Source: Nitrospirota bacterium (GTDB lineage Bacteria; Nitrospinota_A; UBA7883). Taken from it: DNA of 64,000 bases. Location of the stretch: contig JAJRZK010000062.1 of NCBI GenBank assembly GCA_024275315.1, positions 1 to 64,000 on the forward strand. The letters run 5' to 3'. Position 1 is the first letter of the stretch. Every line of letters starts with the position of its first letter. A model generated the notes under the pieces. It did not search any database. It saw nothing but the letters and a program-made list of their open reading frames with translations, and was not told the origin of the DNA. Positions 1 to 8,414 of this stretch are shown piece after piece. The position numbers were made by a program, and so were the translations under genes.

Positions 1-1
1 C

Positions 2-325
2 GAATCTGGAATGGACATGACCGGCTGGTTGGAATACTTCGTCGAGGGGCTGACCACTCAGCTTGCCGAGGTCAGGGAGCGCGGTGAACAAGCGATCCGC
101 AAGGATGTGCTGGTCAAAGAGCACCGGCTTTCGGACCGCCAGGCCAAGGCCCTCGGCCATATCCTGGAGCACTGCAGCCTGACCATCAAAGATTTCGAGG
201 GGCTGTGCCCCAAGGTCAACCGCCGATCTCTACAGCGTGACCTGAAAGCAATGGTGGACCGGGGTGTGATCGTCGCAGAAGGCGGAACCCACCATTTGCT
301 CTACCGGCTCGCAGGAAGGGATTAA
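2..325 (+). CDS. Fic family protein, C-terminal fragment (runs off left edge)
   Basis: The reading frame is already open at base 2, so this is the end of a longer gene. The visible ~107 residues ([14 protein letters not shown]..., then a helical linker and a winged-helix-like tail ending YRLAGRD) match the C-terminal part of Fic/DOC-type proteins, where a 'LTxWLEYF' segment follows the catalytic Fic core. The core motif HPFxxGNGR would lie outside the window, so activity (AMPylation of a target protein) cannot be judged. It points right, opposite to the conjugation operon that follows. Family assignment is from recall of the conserved WLEYF region. Confidence 0.6.
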   Translation, partial: ESGMDMTGWLEYFVEGLTTQLAEVRERGEQAIRKDVLVKEHRLSDRQAKALGHILEHCSLTIKDFEGLCPKVNRRSLQRDLKAMVDRGVIVAEGGTHHLLYRLAGRD

Positions 326-327
326 TC

Positions 328-372
328 TTTGCGACAATGTTTGCGACAATGTTTGCGACAATGTTTGCGACA
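328..372. repeat. 12-bp tandem repeat, 3.75 copies
   Basis: The unit tttgcgacaatg occurs three times exactly, followed by a 9-base partial copy, starting two bases after the Fic stop codon. Degenerate copies (tttacgac, tttgcgacac) continue to about 395. The rest of 373-592 holds no convincing gene; the ORF across the repeats (MFATMFATMFAT) is an artefact of the repeat. Confidence 0.85.
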
Positions 373-592
373 TCTTTACGACGTGCTTTGCGACACGCAC
401 GCCAAACTGGATGTCCGGGAAATATGATTCAACGCCGCTTCCGCCCTGCCGGGAAGGGCCTGCTCTTTGATAACCCGTTGAATTACGAAGGCTTACGGCT
501 TGACAGCCGAATGGAGAAGGGTTATGATAAGGGTTGCAAGTTAGGACGCTCTTGGATTGTGAATGTTTTTGGCGATCATTAGCAGTTGAGGA

Positions 593-883
593 TCAACCGG
601 CCCTAAGCCCTTTAGGCGCTTTATATGGCATGCCAGCCCTGGCGCAGATTTTTTCCGCCGCTTCATTGAGGTTTTGGGTGGCGCGGTCGAAATCTTCCAA
701 AAGAGGAACGACTTCTTCAGCTGGATAGCGGACGAGGAGACCGTTGCGAAGGGATCGAATGCCGCGATCAGCTTGCCTGGCGATGTGGATGACTCGACGG
801 GTGTCGGGAACGCGGACGACGATTTGCCAGAGGTTTCTGTCGAACTGGGCGGTTTCTCTCTTGGTCTGTCTGGTCTCGCTCAC
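593..883 (-). CDS. Small conserved-looking protein of the conjugation operon
   Basis: 96 residues from a GTG start preceded by AAAGGA. It is the last gene of the leftward operon, 15 bases after the 235-residue membrane protein. The sequence is basic at the N-terminus and helical at the C-terminus (LLEDFDRATQNLNEAAEKI). The 'NLN..A..I' pattern recalls MobC-like relaxosome accessory proteins, but the likeness is weak and I do not assign a function. No membrane segment or cysteine motif is visible. Confidence 0.5.
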   Translation of the reverse strand: MSETRQTKRETAQFDRNLWQIVVRVPDTRRVIHIARQADRGIRSLRNGLLVRYPAEEVVPLLEDFDRATQNLNEAAEKICARAGMPYKAPKGLRAG

Positions 884-898
884 TTTGTTTTCCTTTCG

Positions 899-1606
899 TT
901 ATCGTTCTGCGAACATGTTTCGGTTCTTGTAAGCGTTGATTGCCACGCTTGTGACCGGGATCAGTACGAAGACTATCGTCGTCAATACGACGAACCACGA
1001 CGCGGTGAGCAGCACCGGCCGAAAGTCCATCGCGAGGTAGTAAGCGCCGGTCAGGGCCTCGTCGCTGATCCAGCCGGAGAGGAATCGAATGGCGTCAGAG
1101 GCTTGACTTGGCGTGGACTGGACATACAACCAATGGAACAGGATCACGGCGAGGATCATCTTGGTGATAGCGCCGGTGATCGAGCCACCGAGAAGGTTTC
1201 TGATCATCCGTTTTGTAAACGGGCCTGCGTAATACTTGCCCACCGAGCCAATGAAAATGGCGTATCCAACCGGAAACCCCATGGCCAGGATGAACACAAA
1301 AAGCTTGTCGTAGAGGGTCGGTTCTGTGTCTCCAAACGCCGGGAGAACCTTTTCCACAACGCCTATGGCCAATGGCGAGCACAGCGCGCTTACCAGCCCG
1401 GAGATAAAGGCCGCCTTGAACCCGACTTCGAAGAAGGTCAGCGTGTTCTCCAAGGTGAAATAATCCTCGTCGACCCTGCCGCCGCGTTTCTCGACGGCGT
1501 AGAACTGCTGTATCTCCGATATCGCCGCCACAAGGCCCTTGGGCATTATGGGCGGGGCGGTGGCTATGATGACGTTGCCGCCTCCGCCGGATCGCTCCTC
1601 AGCCAT
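899..1606 (-). CDS. Multi-spanning membrane protein of the conjugative element
   Basis: 235 residues with about four hydrophobic segments: near residues 65-85 (AAFISGLVSALCSPLAIGVV), 100-120 (LFVFILAMGFPVGYAIFIG), 140-160 (ITGAITKMILAVILFHWLYV) and 200-222 (LTASWFVVLTTIVFVLIPVT). The N-terminus contains a GGGG stretch. Its ATG overlaps the stop of the upstream 84-residue gene (ATGGCTGA), so the two are translationally coupled. Position in the same operon as the coupling protein suggests a role in the transfer apparatus, but I recognise no family. Confidence 0.55.
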   Translation of the reverse strand: MAEERSGGGGNVIIATAPPIMPKGLVAAISEIQQFYAVEKRGGRVDEDYFTLENTLTFFEVGFKAAFISGLVSALCSPLAIGVVEKVLPAFGDTEPTLYDKLFVFILAMGFPVGYAIFIGSVGKYYAGPFTKRMIRNLLGGSITGAITKMILAVILFHWLYVQSTPSQASDAIRFLSGWISDEALTGAYYLAMDFRPVLLTASWFVVLTTIVFVLIPVTSVAINAYKNRNMFAER

Positions 1607-1853
1607 CGATCAGCCCCATGAGTTTCAGCGCCCAAGCGCCGTAGGTGATTGTCAGGGCGAGGACAAAGAACCACAATCCGATGAAGAACTGTTGCCGCCG
1701 CACCCCGTACCAGAAAGACAGCGTTAAAAATACCGCGGCGAACACCCGCGCCCAGAATCCGTTAAGGATCGTGTGGAACAGCGCGCTCCAGAAGGAGACG
1801 TACTCGTCCGGTGTGAAGTGGTTCAGCGGGTCGAGGTACTCCAAAGCCTCCAT
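1599..1853 (-). CDS. Small two-helix membrane protein
   Basis: 84 residues with two hydrophobic stretches (GFWARVFAAVFLTLSFWYGV and FFIGLWFFVLALTITYGAWA) separated by a short basic loop (RRQQ), an inner-membrane hairpin. The ATG sits three bases after the stop of the HD-domain gene and its stop overlaps the start of the next membrane gene. Small hydrophobic proteins of this kind are common in type IV secretion operons. Nothing more specific can be said. Confidence 0.55.
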   Translation of the reverse strand: MEALEYLDPLNHFTPDEYVSFWSALFHTILNGFWARVFAAVFLTLSFWYGVRRQQFFIGLWFFVLALTITYGAWALKLMGLIDG

Positions 1854-1856
1854 TGT

Positions 1857-3185
1857 CTACTCGTACTTCGGGCTGACGTCTACGATGTCGCGGATTCTGC
1901 CTTCCTTGATAGATTCGAGCTCCGAGACGGTTTCGGTGAAGGCCTCGGCCCTGAACGGCGTGTAGAAACCCTTTAGAACTTTGCCGTCCCGCATCCTTAC
2001 GACGAACTCACCGCCGAAGTAGCCTTCCTTGATCAGGTCATCGGCGATGGCGCCGTATCCGCGTAAACGCTGGACAATAGTGAGGAGGATGTCGCGCCTC
2101 AGGTTCTCATCAGCGGCGGCCATGGCGATCAGGCCGTCGTTGATCTCTTTGCCCAGCGCCTTGACCGCTTCCCACATGGTTTTCGCCTGGATATAGACGT
2201 AACCATCGCTCATTGAGAAGGCCACCCACCGGCCGCCTTCCATACGGTTTACGCGCGGCTTGAGTTTTTCAAGGAACCGCTCCGGAGAAAACCAGGGAAG
2301 TTCTACCTCGCCGGGCTTCTTTGGTTCGTCTTTTACGGGCTTGTCCGCCTGCGCTGGCGTTGAATATGTTTTCTCAAGGGCGGAAACACTGCTCGCGGTT
2401 GCTGCCACGCCATTTTCCTCTTTATACGCTTTGGCGTGCTCCGCCAGTTCACGTCTGCGGGCTCTCTGGTCAGCCTCGCGCAAAGCCTGCGAGAACGAAT
2501 CGCGCGGTCGGCCGTGATGATCCCGCACGGCCTGCAGGATTTCTTTCGCGTAGCTCAGTTTCTTGAACTGCGGGATTGTCTCCAGCGCCGTTACGCTGAA
2601 CAGCGGATGATCGCCCAGCGAGTAGCCGGATTTCCTGTATCGCGGAAGCTTGCCGATGTCATGAGCCAGGGCGGCTATCGTTGACTTAGCCACGCTGGGA
2701 CCTGTCGCGTTCTCCTTGATCATCTCTTCTGCAACGTGGATCGTGTGCTCATACAGCGGGACCTTCGCCAGGACGCCGAACGTTGTCTTCTCGAGGCTCG
2801 CCTCCGGGTCTCCTTCCGTTCCCACCACCGATGGGCAATCGCCTTCCTTGTCCAGGAGTCTTAGAAGCTTGCGCGCGACTTCGCCGGCGGCGCCGTTGAA
2901 GTACGTCCTGCCGTCGATATGCGTCTCGCAGAAACGCTTTACTTCCATGTTCTCGAAATGAGAGCGCTCGATTTCCTTTTCCACGGTTTGCATATCCGCT
3001 CTCCACAGCCTCGCGATTTCCTCGATGCGAAGCGCTGTCTCCTTACGCTTGCTCCACAACCCGGAGATGCGCTTCAGCGCGATCCTTTTCCTGTCCCTTC
3101 TCCACGGCGGAATAACTAGCGACAGCGGCGCTGCCATTATGCAAATTAGACCCATAAACAAAACCATCCATAGACGGTCACTCAT
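1857..3185 (-). CDS. Membrane-anchored HD-domain protein, candidate MOBH-type relaxase
   Basis: About 442 residues. I chose the ATG at 3185 because it overlaps the coupling-protein stop (ATGAGTGA) and is followed by a membrane segment (RLWMVLFMGLICIMAAPLSLV); a longer ORF start at 3236 would bury this in the neighbour. The centre holds an HD phosphohydrolase signature: HTIH, then AALAHDIGK, then DHPLFS and AVRDHHG, the usual metal ligands. MOBH relaxases (TraI of R27/SXT type) carry an HD-like metal centre and are encoded next to TraD, which fits this position. The C-terminal ~150 residues look like a separate mixed alpha/beta domain. Relaxase function is inference; a plain HD hydrolase is the alternative. 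Confidence 0.6.
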   Translation of the reverse strand: MSDRLWMVLFMGLICIMAAPLSLVIPPWRRDRKRIALKRISGLWSKRKETALRIEEIARLWRADMQTVEKEIERSHFENMEVKRFCETHIDGRTYFNGAAGEVARKLLRLLDKEGDCPSVVGTEGDPEASLEKTTFGVLAKVPLYEHTIHVAEEMIKENATGPSVAKSTIAALAHDIGKLPRYRKSGYSLGDHPLFSVTALETIPQFKKLSYAKEILQAVRDHHGRPRDSFSQALREADQRARRRELAEHAKAYKEENGVAATASSVSALEKTYSTPAQADKPVKDEPKKPGEVELPWFSPERFLEKLKPRVNRMEGGRWVAFSMSDGYVYIQAKTMWEAVKALGKEINDGLIAMAAADENLRRDILLTIVQRLRGYGAIADDLIKEGYFGGEFVVRMRDGKVLKGFYTPFRAEAFTETVSELESIKEGRIRDIVDVSPKYE

Positions 3186-4527
3186 CGATCGGCGCTTCCG
3201 GGAAACGGATATCGAGGTAAAGCTCGGAGACGTCACTCGTCCTGCCCTTGTACATGCCGGAGTAGGTCAGCATGTAGAGCTCCCGCGCCTTGAGGTTCAG
3301 AAGATCGGAAGGCTGCAGCGTCTCCTCCTCGATCTCACGCATGGATATCCCGCCCCCGACATTCAGAATCGGAGAGAACGTTTTGATCTCGCCGAAGTGA
3401 GAGGCCGCATATGCCGCCGTCGCGCTGTCCGGCACGCGCATGAAGATTTTCGTGTTCGTGTTGTCCAGGATCACGTTGCCGTAGTCTTTGCCCAGCGCGG
3501 CGTATAGCTGGGAGACAGACTGGCAGAAACCGTGGAGCCACACGCCGGCTCCTCCCGCCTTGGCGAACAGGTCGTCGATGCCGTAGTAGAGCAGGTTCTG
3601 CGCCTCGTCCATATGGAGGCAGAGAGGAGGGCTAACTTTACCGCCAGAAGAAAATATGCGCCCGACAAAACTCTGGATCATGGAGACAACGACCTTGCCC
3701 ACAGTGAACGCTGCTTTACGAGTGAGCAACGAGCCGAGTTGGGCGACCATGATGACCCGCTCGCCGCGTTGAAGCCTTTTGATGAACCTGTTCTCGTCCG
3801 CCTTGCCGATGATTTTCCCGATGTTACCGGAGGTAAGCTCCATAAGGGCGACACGTAAGGACGATGATACTTTGCCGTAGTAGTCCTGGGGCGACTCGAC
3901 GATCTTCCTCATGTCCTGGGAGAGTTGCCTGGCATCATCTGAATCTATGGCGTCGATCTCCGTCGTCAGCTTCTCAAGCGACGCCTTGCTCATCAGGTTC
4001 TTGACGTCGTTGAGGTTGAAGGTTGGACGTCGCCCCTCGCACTCGGCCAGCATGATGAGCGCCTGCACGATCACCAGGCTGATCTCGTATGCCACGTTAT
4101 AGAAGAAACGCTCCTTGCCGACCTCCATGCCGGAGACGATGTGCCCCACAAGCTCCTCCGGCATGTAGTAGTGCGACAGTGGATCGAGGATGGCCGATAC
4201 CTGCGGGAATATCGGCGTCACGAGGATAAGCTCCTCGTGGCGGTTTTCCTCGAACGCGGTCTGGACGATCTTGGAGAAAAGCTCGGTGTCGCCTTTCGGA
4301 TCGATAACCGCCACGGAATAACCTTTGCGAATATCCTGCTCAATGAGGTTCTCCATGATTTTGGTTTTGCCGACACGAGTCGTGCCGAAACACCAGAGAT
4401 GGCCCTTGCGGTCGTCGTCCGCGATGGTAATCGGCTTAGATTCGCCAAGCGTGGAGAGATCGAACCCTTCGCCCAATACCGTCTCGGCGGACCTGTTCCG
4501 GTTTCGCCTCAAAAGCCCGAAGACCAT
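3178..4527 (-). CDS. VirD4/TraD-type conjugative coupling ATPase
   Basis: 449 residues. Walker A is CFGTTRVGKTK near residue 50 and Walker B is LCLHMDEAQNL near residue 305, followed by the loop VWLHGFCQSVSQL and the NTNTKIFMRVPD segment typical of TraD/TraG coupling proteins. These hexameric pumps link the DNA-relaxase complex to the type IV secretion channel. Unlike full VirD4/TraD it has no obvious N-terminal membrane pair, so membrane attachment may come from the small operon proteins. It overlaps the HD gene by 8 bases and the NusA-like gene by 19 bases, a tightly coupled operon. Confidence 0.85.
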   Translation of the reverse strand: MVFGLLRRNRNRSAETVLGEGFDLSTLGESKPITIADDDRKGHLWCFGTTRVGKTKIMENLIEQDIRKGYSVAVIDPKGDTELFSKIVQTAFEENRHEELILVTPIFPQVSAILDPLSHYYMPEELVGHIVSGMEVGKERFFYNVAYEISLVIVQALIMLAECEGRRPTFNLNDVKNLMSKASLEKLTTEIDAIDSDDARQLSQDMRKIVESPQDYYGKVSSSLRVALMELTSGNIGKIIGKADENRFIKRLQRGERVIMVAQLGSLLTRKAAFTVGKVVVSMIQSFVGRIFSSGGKVSPPLCLHMDEAQNLLYYGIDDLFAKAGGAGVWLHGFCQSVSQLYAALGKDYGNVILDNTNTKIFMRVPDSATAAYAASHFGEIKTFSPILNVGGGISMREIEEETLQPSDLLNLKARELYMLTYSGMYKGRTSDVSELYLDIRFPEAPIDE

Positions 4528-5237
4528 CGAACCTTGATCCTCTCCCCGAGCTCATCCGAAACGCGCTTGATCGTATCCCGAGGCAGGTATCTGTTCGAAT
4601 GAACAACATTTGCGCTTCCGACGATTCTCTTGACGCACTTGATCCTCGCGTCCGGGTTCCCTGCTTCTCTTTCCAAAAGCAGCTCAACGAATCGCCGGGA
4701 TGTTCGGCTGAGTGGAATCTCAAGGCGCGAAATTCCGTCCTCCTCAGAAGCGGCGCGGACTTTCAGAACATAAAAAGGGAGCCTGTCGCCTCGAACATAT
4801 GTTCCCCTTTCACGCGGCGGTTGATGACGGAGAGAACACGTTCCGATCACGTCTTCGCCAGCCACTGTTTTGATCCGGACATAGAGAACACCTGCCGAGT
4901 TGATATTGAAAACGGTTCCGTGGACTAGCGTATTGGCCAGATAAGAGAATCTTCCATTATCCGTAACGGCGGCTCGCTCATGCAGGTTGCGTTCTATGGT
5001 TTTCTTCGCCGCTACGAACGCGCTACGCGGAACGCCGCGCAACCACTCGGCCTTCACGCCTGTCAACGAGTCACGAAAGACCCGGACGATAAACGAGCTG
5101 TTTTCGTTGAAAAAACCTTCCACATCGCGCCCGAGCTTCGAGGTGAGGCTCATCGTGATCGCCCTTTCGATCTCGTCGCGCACAACCTCTTCAGGCAGAC
5201 CGTATTTCTCCACAAGCTCGCTGACGTCGACGGCCAT
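4509..5237 (-). CDS. NusA-like protein encoded in the conjugation operon
   Basis: 242 residues. The N-terminal ~60 residues resemble the NusA RNA-polymerase-binding domain. They are followed by an S1-like domain (HGTVFNINSAGVLYVRI...) and the NusA-typical run GDRLPFYVLKVR / LSRTSRRFVELLLEREAG / ARIKCVKRIVGSANVVHSN / VSDELGERIKVRW. In chromosomal NusA these correspond to the S1 end, 'SRTxPxFLxxLFxxEVPEI', 'VxIKAxAREPGSRxKxAVxSN' and 'ELxGExIDI'. The KH1 loop with its GxxG motif is shortened and KH2 is missing, so RNA binding is probably altered. It may act as an antitermination factor for the long transfer operon (inference). Confidence 0.65.
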   Translation of the reverse strand: MAVDVSELVEKYGLPEEVVRDEIERAITMSLTSKLGRDVEGFFNENSSFIVRVFRDSLTGVKAEWLRGVPRSAFVAAKKTIERNLHERAAVTDNGRFSYLANTLVHGTVFNINSAGVLYVRIKTVAGEDVIGTCSLRHQPPRERGTYVRGDRLPFYVLKVRAASEEDGISRLEIPLSRTSRRFVELLLEREAGNPDARIKCVKRIVGSANVVHSNRYLPRDTIKRVSDELGERIKVRWSSGF

Positions 5238-5310
5238 CGGTTTCTCGGGGAATTCATGGAGATCGAGGATGAGATAAAGGCGGGAGGCAGAACGTAGACT
5301 ATATTACCGG

Positions 5311-5748
5311 TCACCGCCACTCCTCGGCGTCGGCCTGCTCCTCGATATCCTCGTCCGCCGCGGGTTCCGGCGAGGTCTCAACGCCATCCGGCTCGGCCGA
5401 GGCATTGGTCTCCGTTTCCGTATCCCGCCGACTCGGCAGAAACTTTACTCGGCTGGCGATGATTTCTATTTTCTTTCCTCTCTGGCCATCGCGTTCCCAT
5501 ACGCGCTCACGCAAGCGGCCCTCAACCAACACCGGAGAACCCTTCGAGAGATATTGCCTGCACGTCTCCGCCTGCGGCCCGAAGACCACGGAATTGATGA
5601 ACAGCGTCTCGATGACCGTCTCCCCGTCCGGCCGTTTCAAGCCGACGTTGCACGCCACCGGCAGACGCGTCACAGGCGTTCCCGAGACGCTCTCCCAGAA
5701 CTCAGGATCACGCGTCAGGTTCCCAGCGATAATCACCCGATTGAACAT
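5311..5748 (-). CDS. ssb: Single-stranded DNA-binding protein
   Basis: 145 residues, starting MFNRVIIAGNLTRDPE, the usual Ssb OB-fold opening, followed by VEGRLRERVWERDGQRGKKIEIIASRVKFL. The C-terminal third is an acidic, low-complexity linker. The tail ends EEQADAEEWR and lacks the DDDIPF-type tip by which chromosomal Ssb recruits partner proteins. Plasmid- and ICE-encoded Ssb proteins coat transferred single strands in the recipient. It is the first gene of the leftward operon, 73 bases before the NusA-like gene. Confidence 0.95.
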   Translation of the reverse strand: MFNRVIIAGNLTRDPEFWESVSGTPVTRLPVACNVGLKRPDGETVIETLFINSVVFGPQAETCRQYLSKGSPVLVEGRLRERVWERDGQRGKKIEIIASRVKFLPSRRDTETETNASAEPDGVETSPEPAADEDIEEQADAEEWR

Positions 5749-6029
5749 GGCGTCCTCCCAAACGATTTATCTCTCGTAGAGCCGCGCCTGATCTATTTGC
5801 GTGGCTTTACTTATATGTTCGTGAAGTGGCAAGACGCTGAAGGGAGGTTATATGGAGACCGATCAAAACCCTGTCCTGAATTTCTCAGGCAAGAGGGAAA
5901 TCCCGGTCAACGTGGGAAACTTCTCCCACAAAAAAAATTTAAAAACTTTTTTGATTGCGCGGGGTGTGGGGAATAGTGTGGGGAATAACCTTAGCGGATT
6001 ACTCGGAAATTCTGTAAGTTATCGAAAAA

Positions 6030-6105
<76 letters not shown>

Positions 6106-6177
6106 CCGAAAATACAAGTTTAACCCAACGATCTTCAAAATAAAAGAGGCCGGGTTTTTCCGAAATTCACCATACAC

Positions 6178-7197
6178 CTACGCCACAGGCGCGCCAGCGG
6201 TGATAGCGGCTTCGGGCAGATCCTTGGCTTCACGTGGAGGTTTGCGGTGGAACGAGTTCATGGCGTGTGCTATGCACCCGCCGGTGCACTGCCCCCTGCG
6301 CAAATAGTCGCATGTCATACATTCGCCCATGCATCCGAGAGAGCGGAACGGGGCCACCTGTTGCGTATAGAACCGGACGATATCTTTTCTTGTCCTGAAT
6401 TTGTCGAGCCGGGTAAGCAACACCTCGGAAAGAGGGAAACAGTGCCAAACGTCCAGATCCTGCCCGATGTCCACTATGGGCGTGCAGACACTGCTGAACC
6501 CTTCGCTGTTCTTGGCTAGGAACCCGATCTCCTCCTCGGTGAACATGCATAACACCATGCCGCAGTCGAACCCGATCAGTATGTCTTCTTTTACGCAGGT
6601 TCCGGCCATTTGCGTGATGGCCGCGCCTGCTTTTTTGTAGTCGGAAGGTTTGAGGAACTCGTTGTTCCGGCCGACGATCGGCTGTGCGATACCGATCCGG
6701 ATTCGTCTGCGCAATTTATATTTGTTGATCAGGTCTATAAGGAACCGGTACTCGAACTCGGCCGATGTCAGCGAGATTCCAAGCACAACCTTCTCGCCGA
6801 GCCGCTCGAGCGTATAGTTCATCATCTCTCTTGACCGCTCCGGATCGTTGGCCTGCGGGGATACGTTGCAGAGCATGTTCAACTGTTCCGGGGTGAGCCT
6901 GCCAAGGTGGTCGGCGGTGGATCTGGACATTATTCCGTTGGAAAAAAGCTGGACCCTGAACCCGCGGCCGATGGCCTCGTCAACCATCTCCAGAAACTCC
7001 GGATGCAACGAAGGTTCCCCGCCCAGCATCCTGACCGAAAGGTCGCCCGAGGTTTCGAGAAAATCGAGCGCCTTCCTGAAATTTTCACGGGAGATGGCGG
7101 ATTGGGGCGCCTCGCCGTCACCTCGGCTCAGCCGCTCCTGGGCGAAACAGAAAGGACACTTTCTGTTGCATACATCCGTGATCAAAAGATTAGCCAT
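6178..7197 (-). CDS. Radical SAM/SPASM peptide-maturase-like protein
   Basis: 339 residues from the ATG at 7197, which has AGGAAACC just upstream; a longer frame to 7278 lacks a ribosome site. The radical SAM cluster motif is C10-N-R-K-C14-P-F-C17, followed by GGEPSLHPEF (SAM binding). The C-terminus holds a Cys-rich SPASM-type region (CMGECMTCDYLRRGQCTGGC) that would bind auxiliary iron-sulphur clusters, as in enzymes that crosslink or otherwise modify ribosomal peptides. It is transcribed away from the rest of the RiPP cluster, sharing a ~210-bp divergent promoter region with the HprK-like gene. Substrate is unknown; the Tyr/Trp precursor at 10525 is the natural candidate. Confidence 0.8.
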   Translation of the reverse strand: MANLLITDVCNRKCPFCFAQERLSRGDGEAPQSAISRENFRKALDFLETSGDLSVRMLGGEPSLHPEFLEMVDEAIGRGFRVQLFSNGIMSRSTADHLGRLTPEQLNMLCNVSPQANDPERSREMMNYTLERLGEKVVLGISLTSAEFEYRFLIDLINKYKLRRRIRIGIAQPIVGRNNEFLKPSDYKKAGAAITQMAGTCVKEDILIGFDCGMVLCMFTEEEIGFLAKNSEGFSSVCTPIVDIGQDLDVWHCFPLSEVLLTRLDKFRTRKDIVRFYTQQVAPFRSLGCMGECMTCDYLRRGQCTGGCIAHAMNSFHRKPPREAKDLPEAAITAGAPVA

Positions 7198-7409
7198 GGT
7201 TTCCTGCCATGCGTATGTTACCGTTTCAAATCCCGCTTCCGTAGATTGCGTATACCGGAGATTTGCGGGAGATTGCAAATAGTATCATGAACCGGACCGG
7301 ATTTCATCCCGCATCCACCGGGCCAATTTTTTTTCACAACGGCCGGGCGGATAAACTATCCTATAATGCGTTTTGAAAAAAAATCTCCATTTACAACCAG
7401 ACGGATCGC

Positions 7410-8414
7410 GTGAACAACGAAGACCAGTATTATACCTTCGCAGGGTTGACCATACGGCATGTGGATACACCGCCGTTTATCGCCAAGGCGATACAAAGCG
7501 CTTTTCCACTATGCAAAACCGGACCGAAAGAAGACTATGTGACAGTGAAAGGAACCGCTCTTGAAGACGACGCCTTTTACGACGGCATGCCGCCTTTTCT
7601 CCGGAAAGTATACGACCTTGCCCCATACGCCGACGACCCGATCATAGTTTCAGGTTCGAAAGATGAAACCGGGATTATCTCCAAGGGAGAAGTGGTCTCC
7701 ACTTTCGCCCTCGGCAAGGAGCCCTTTTCAGAGATTTCTCTCTGTTGCCAGCGATTCAGCGACAGGAAATCGCCGATCCTGCTGAACATGGTTCTGCTGG
7801 CCATGATCCGGGAGCTGTTCCTGCAAAGGGGGAAAGTACTGCTCCACGCCAGTTGCGTGGTCGACGGCAATGGTGATGGAGTCATCTTTCCGGCGGACAG
7901 CGGGGGCGGAAAAACGACCACCGCCCTGTCCATGATAAGGGAAGGTTTCAACCTTCTCGCCGATGATCTTATCGTACTGTCGCTTGACGGAAATGATGTC
8001 ATAGCCGAGGGGATTACAGAGCCCATAAACCTTACCGGAAAGACCGCGTCTTTTTTTCCTGAACTTTCCCGATATGAAAAAAGTTTCGAGCAACCGCAGG
8101 TTATCAAGATACCTGTGCATCCGGACGAACTGCTGGGGCCGGGACGCCTTGTCCGGCGGGCGACAGTAGAGGCGATAGTCTCTGTGAGAATAGGAGGCGC
8201 CAACCCGGAGCTGACACCGGTTCCCGCGGCGGCCCTGCTGAGCCAGATTTTAAAAGGCAACACGTTTGCCACCGGGGCTCATATTTCACCCAGTAGCCTC
8301 GATGTGATCTGGCCACTGCTGGAGCGATCCGAACGCCTGGAGCTGAAGACAGGCCCCGACCCCGTCGCGATGGGGAAATTCCTGGCGGAAAAGTTCAGGC
8401 AGACAGCCGGCTAG
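7410..8414 (+). CDS. HprK-related kinase of the RiPP cluster
   Basis: 334 residues from a GTG start. The C-terminal half matches the HPr serine kinase fold: LLHASCVVDGNG, then Walker A ADSGGGKTTTA near residues 160-170, then LLADDLIVL with the paired aspartates. HprK-like proteins recur in lasso-peptide and PqqD-containing clusters, where some phosphorylate a serine of the peptide (paeninodin PadeK is the case I recall). The N-terminal ~130 residues are not HPr-kinase-like and may recognise the substrate. A TATAAT at 7362-7367 could be its -10 box, but I see no good -35. The stop overlaps the convergent gene by 4 bases. Confidence 0.75.
   Translation: MNNEDQYYTFAGLTIRHVDTPPFIAKAIQSAFPLCKTGPKEDYVTVKGTALEDDAFYDGMPPFLRKVYDLAPYADDPIIVSGSKDETGIISKGEVVSTFALGKEPFSEISLCCQRFSDRKSPILLNMVLLAMIRELFLQRGKVLLHASCVVDGNGDGVIFPADSGGGKTTTALSMIREGFNLLADDLIVLSLDGNDVIAEGITEPINLTGKTASFFPELSRYEKSFEQPQVIKIPVHPDELLGPGRLVRRATVEAIVSVRIGGANPELTPVPAAALLSQILKGNTFATGAHISPSSLDVIWPLLERSERLELKTGPDPVAMGKFLAEKFRQTAG

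Noticed and set aside
337-582. ORF beginning MFATMFATMFAT
   Set aside because: Created by the 12-bp tandem repeat; no ribosome site.
674-1621. 315-codon rightward ORF
   Set aside because: It is the antisense of the 235-residue membrane protein and the 96-residue gene, which form a coupled operon with ribosome sites; its product has no recognisable domain.
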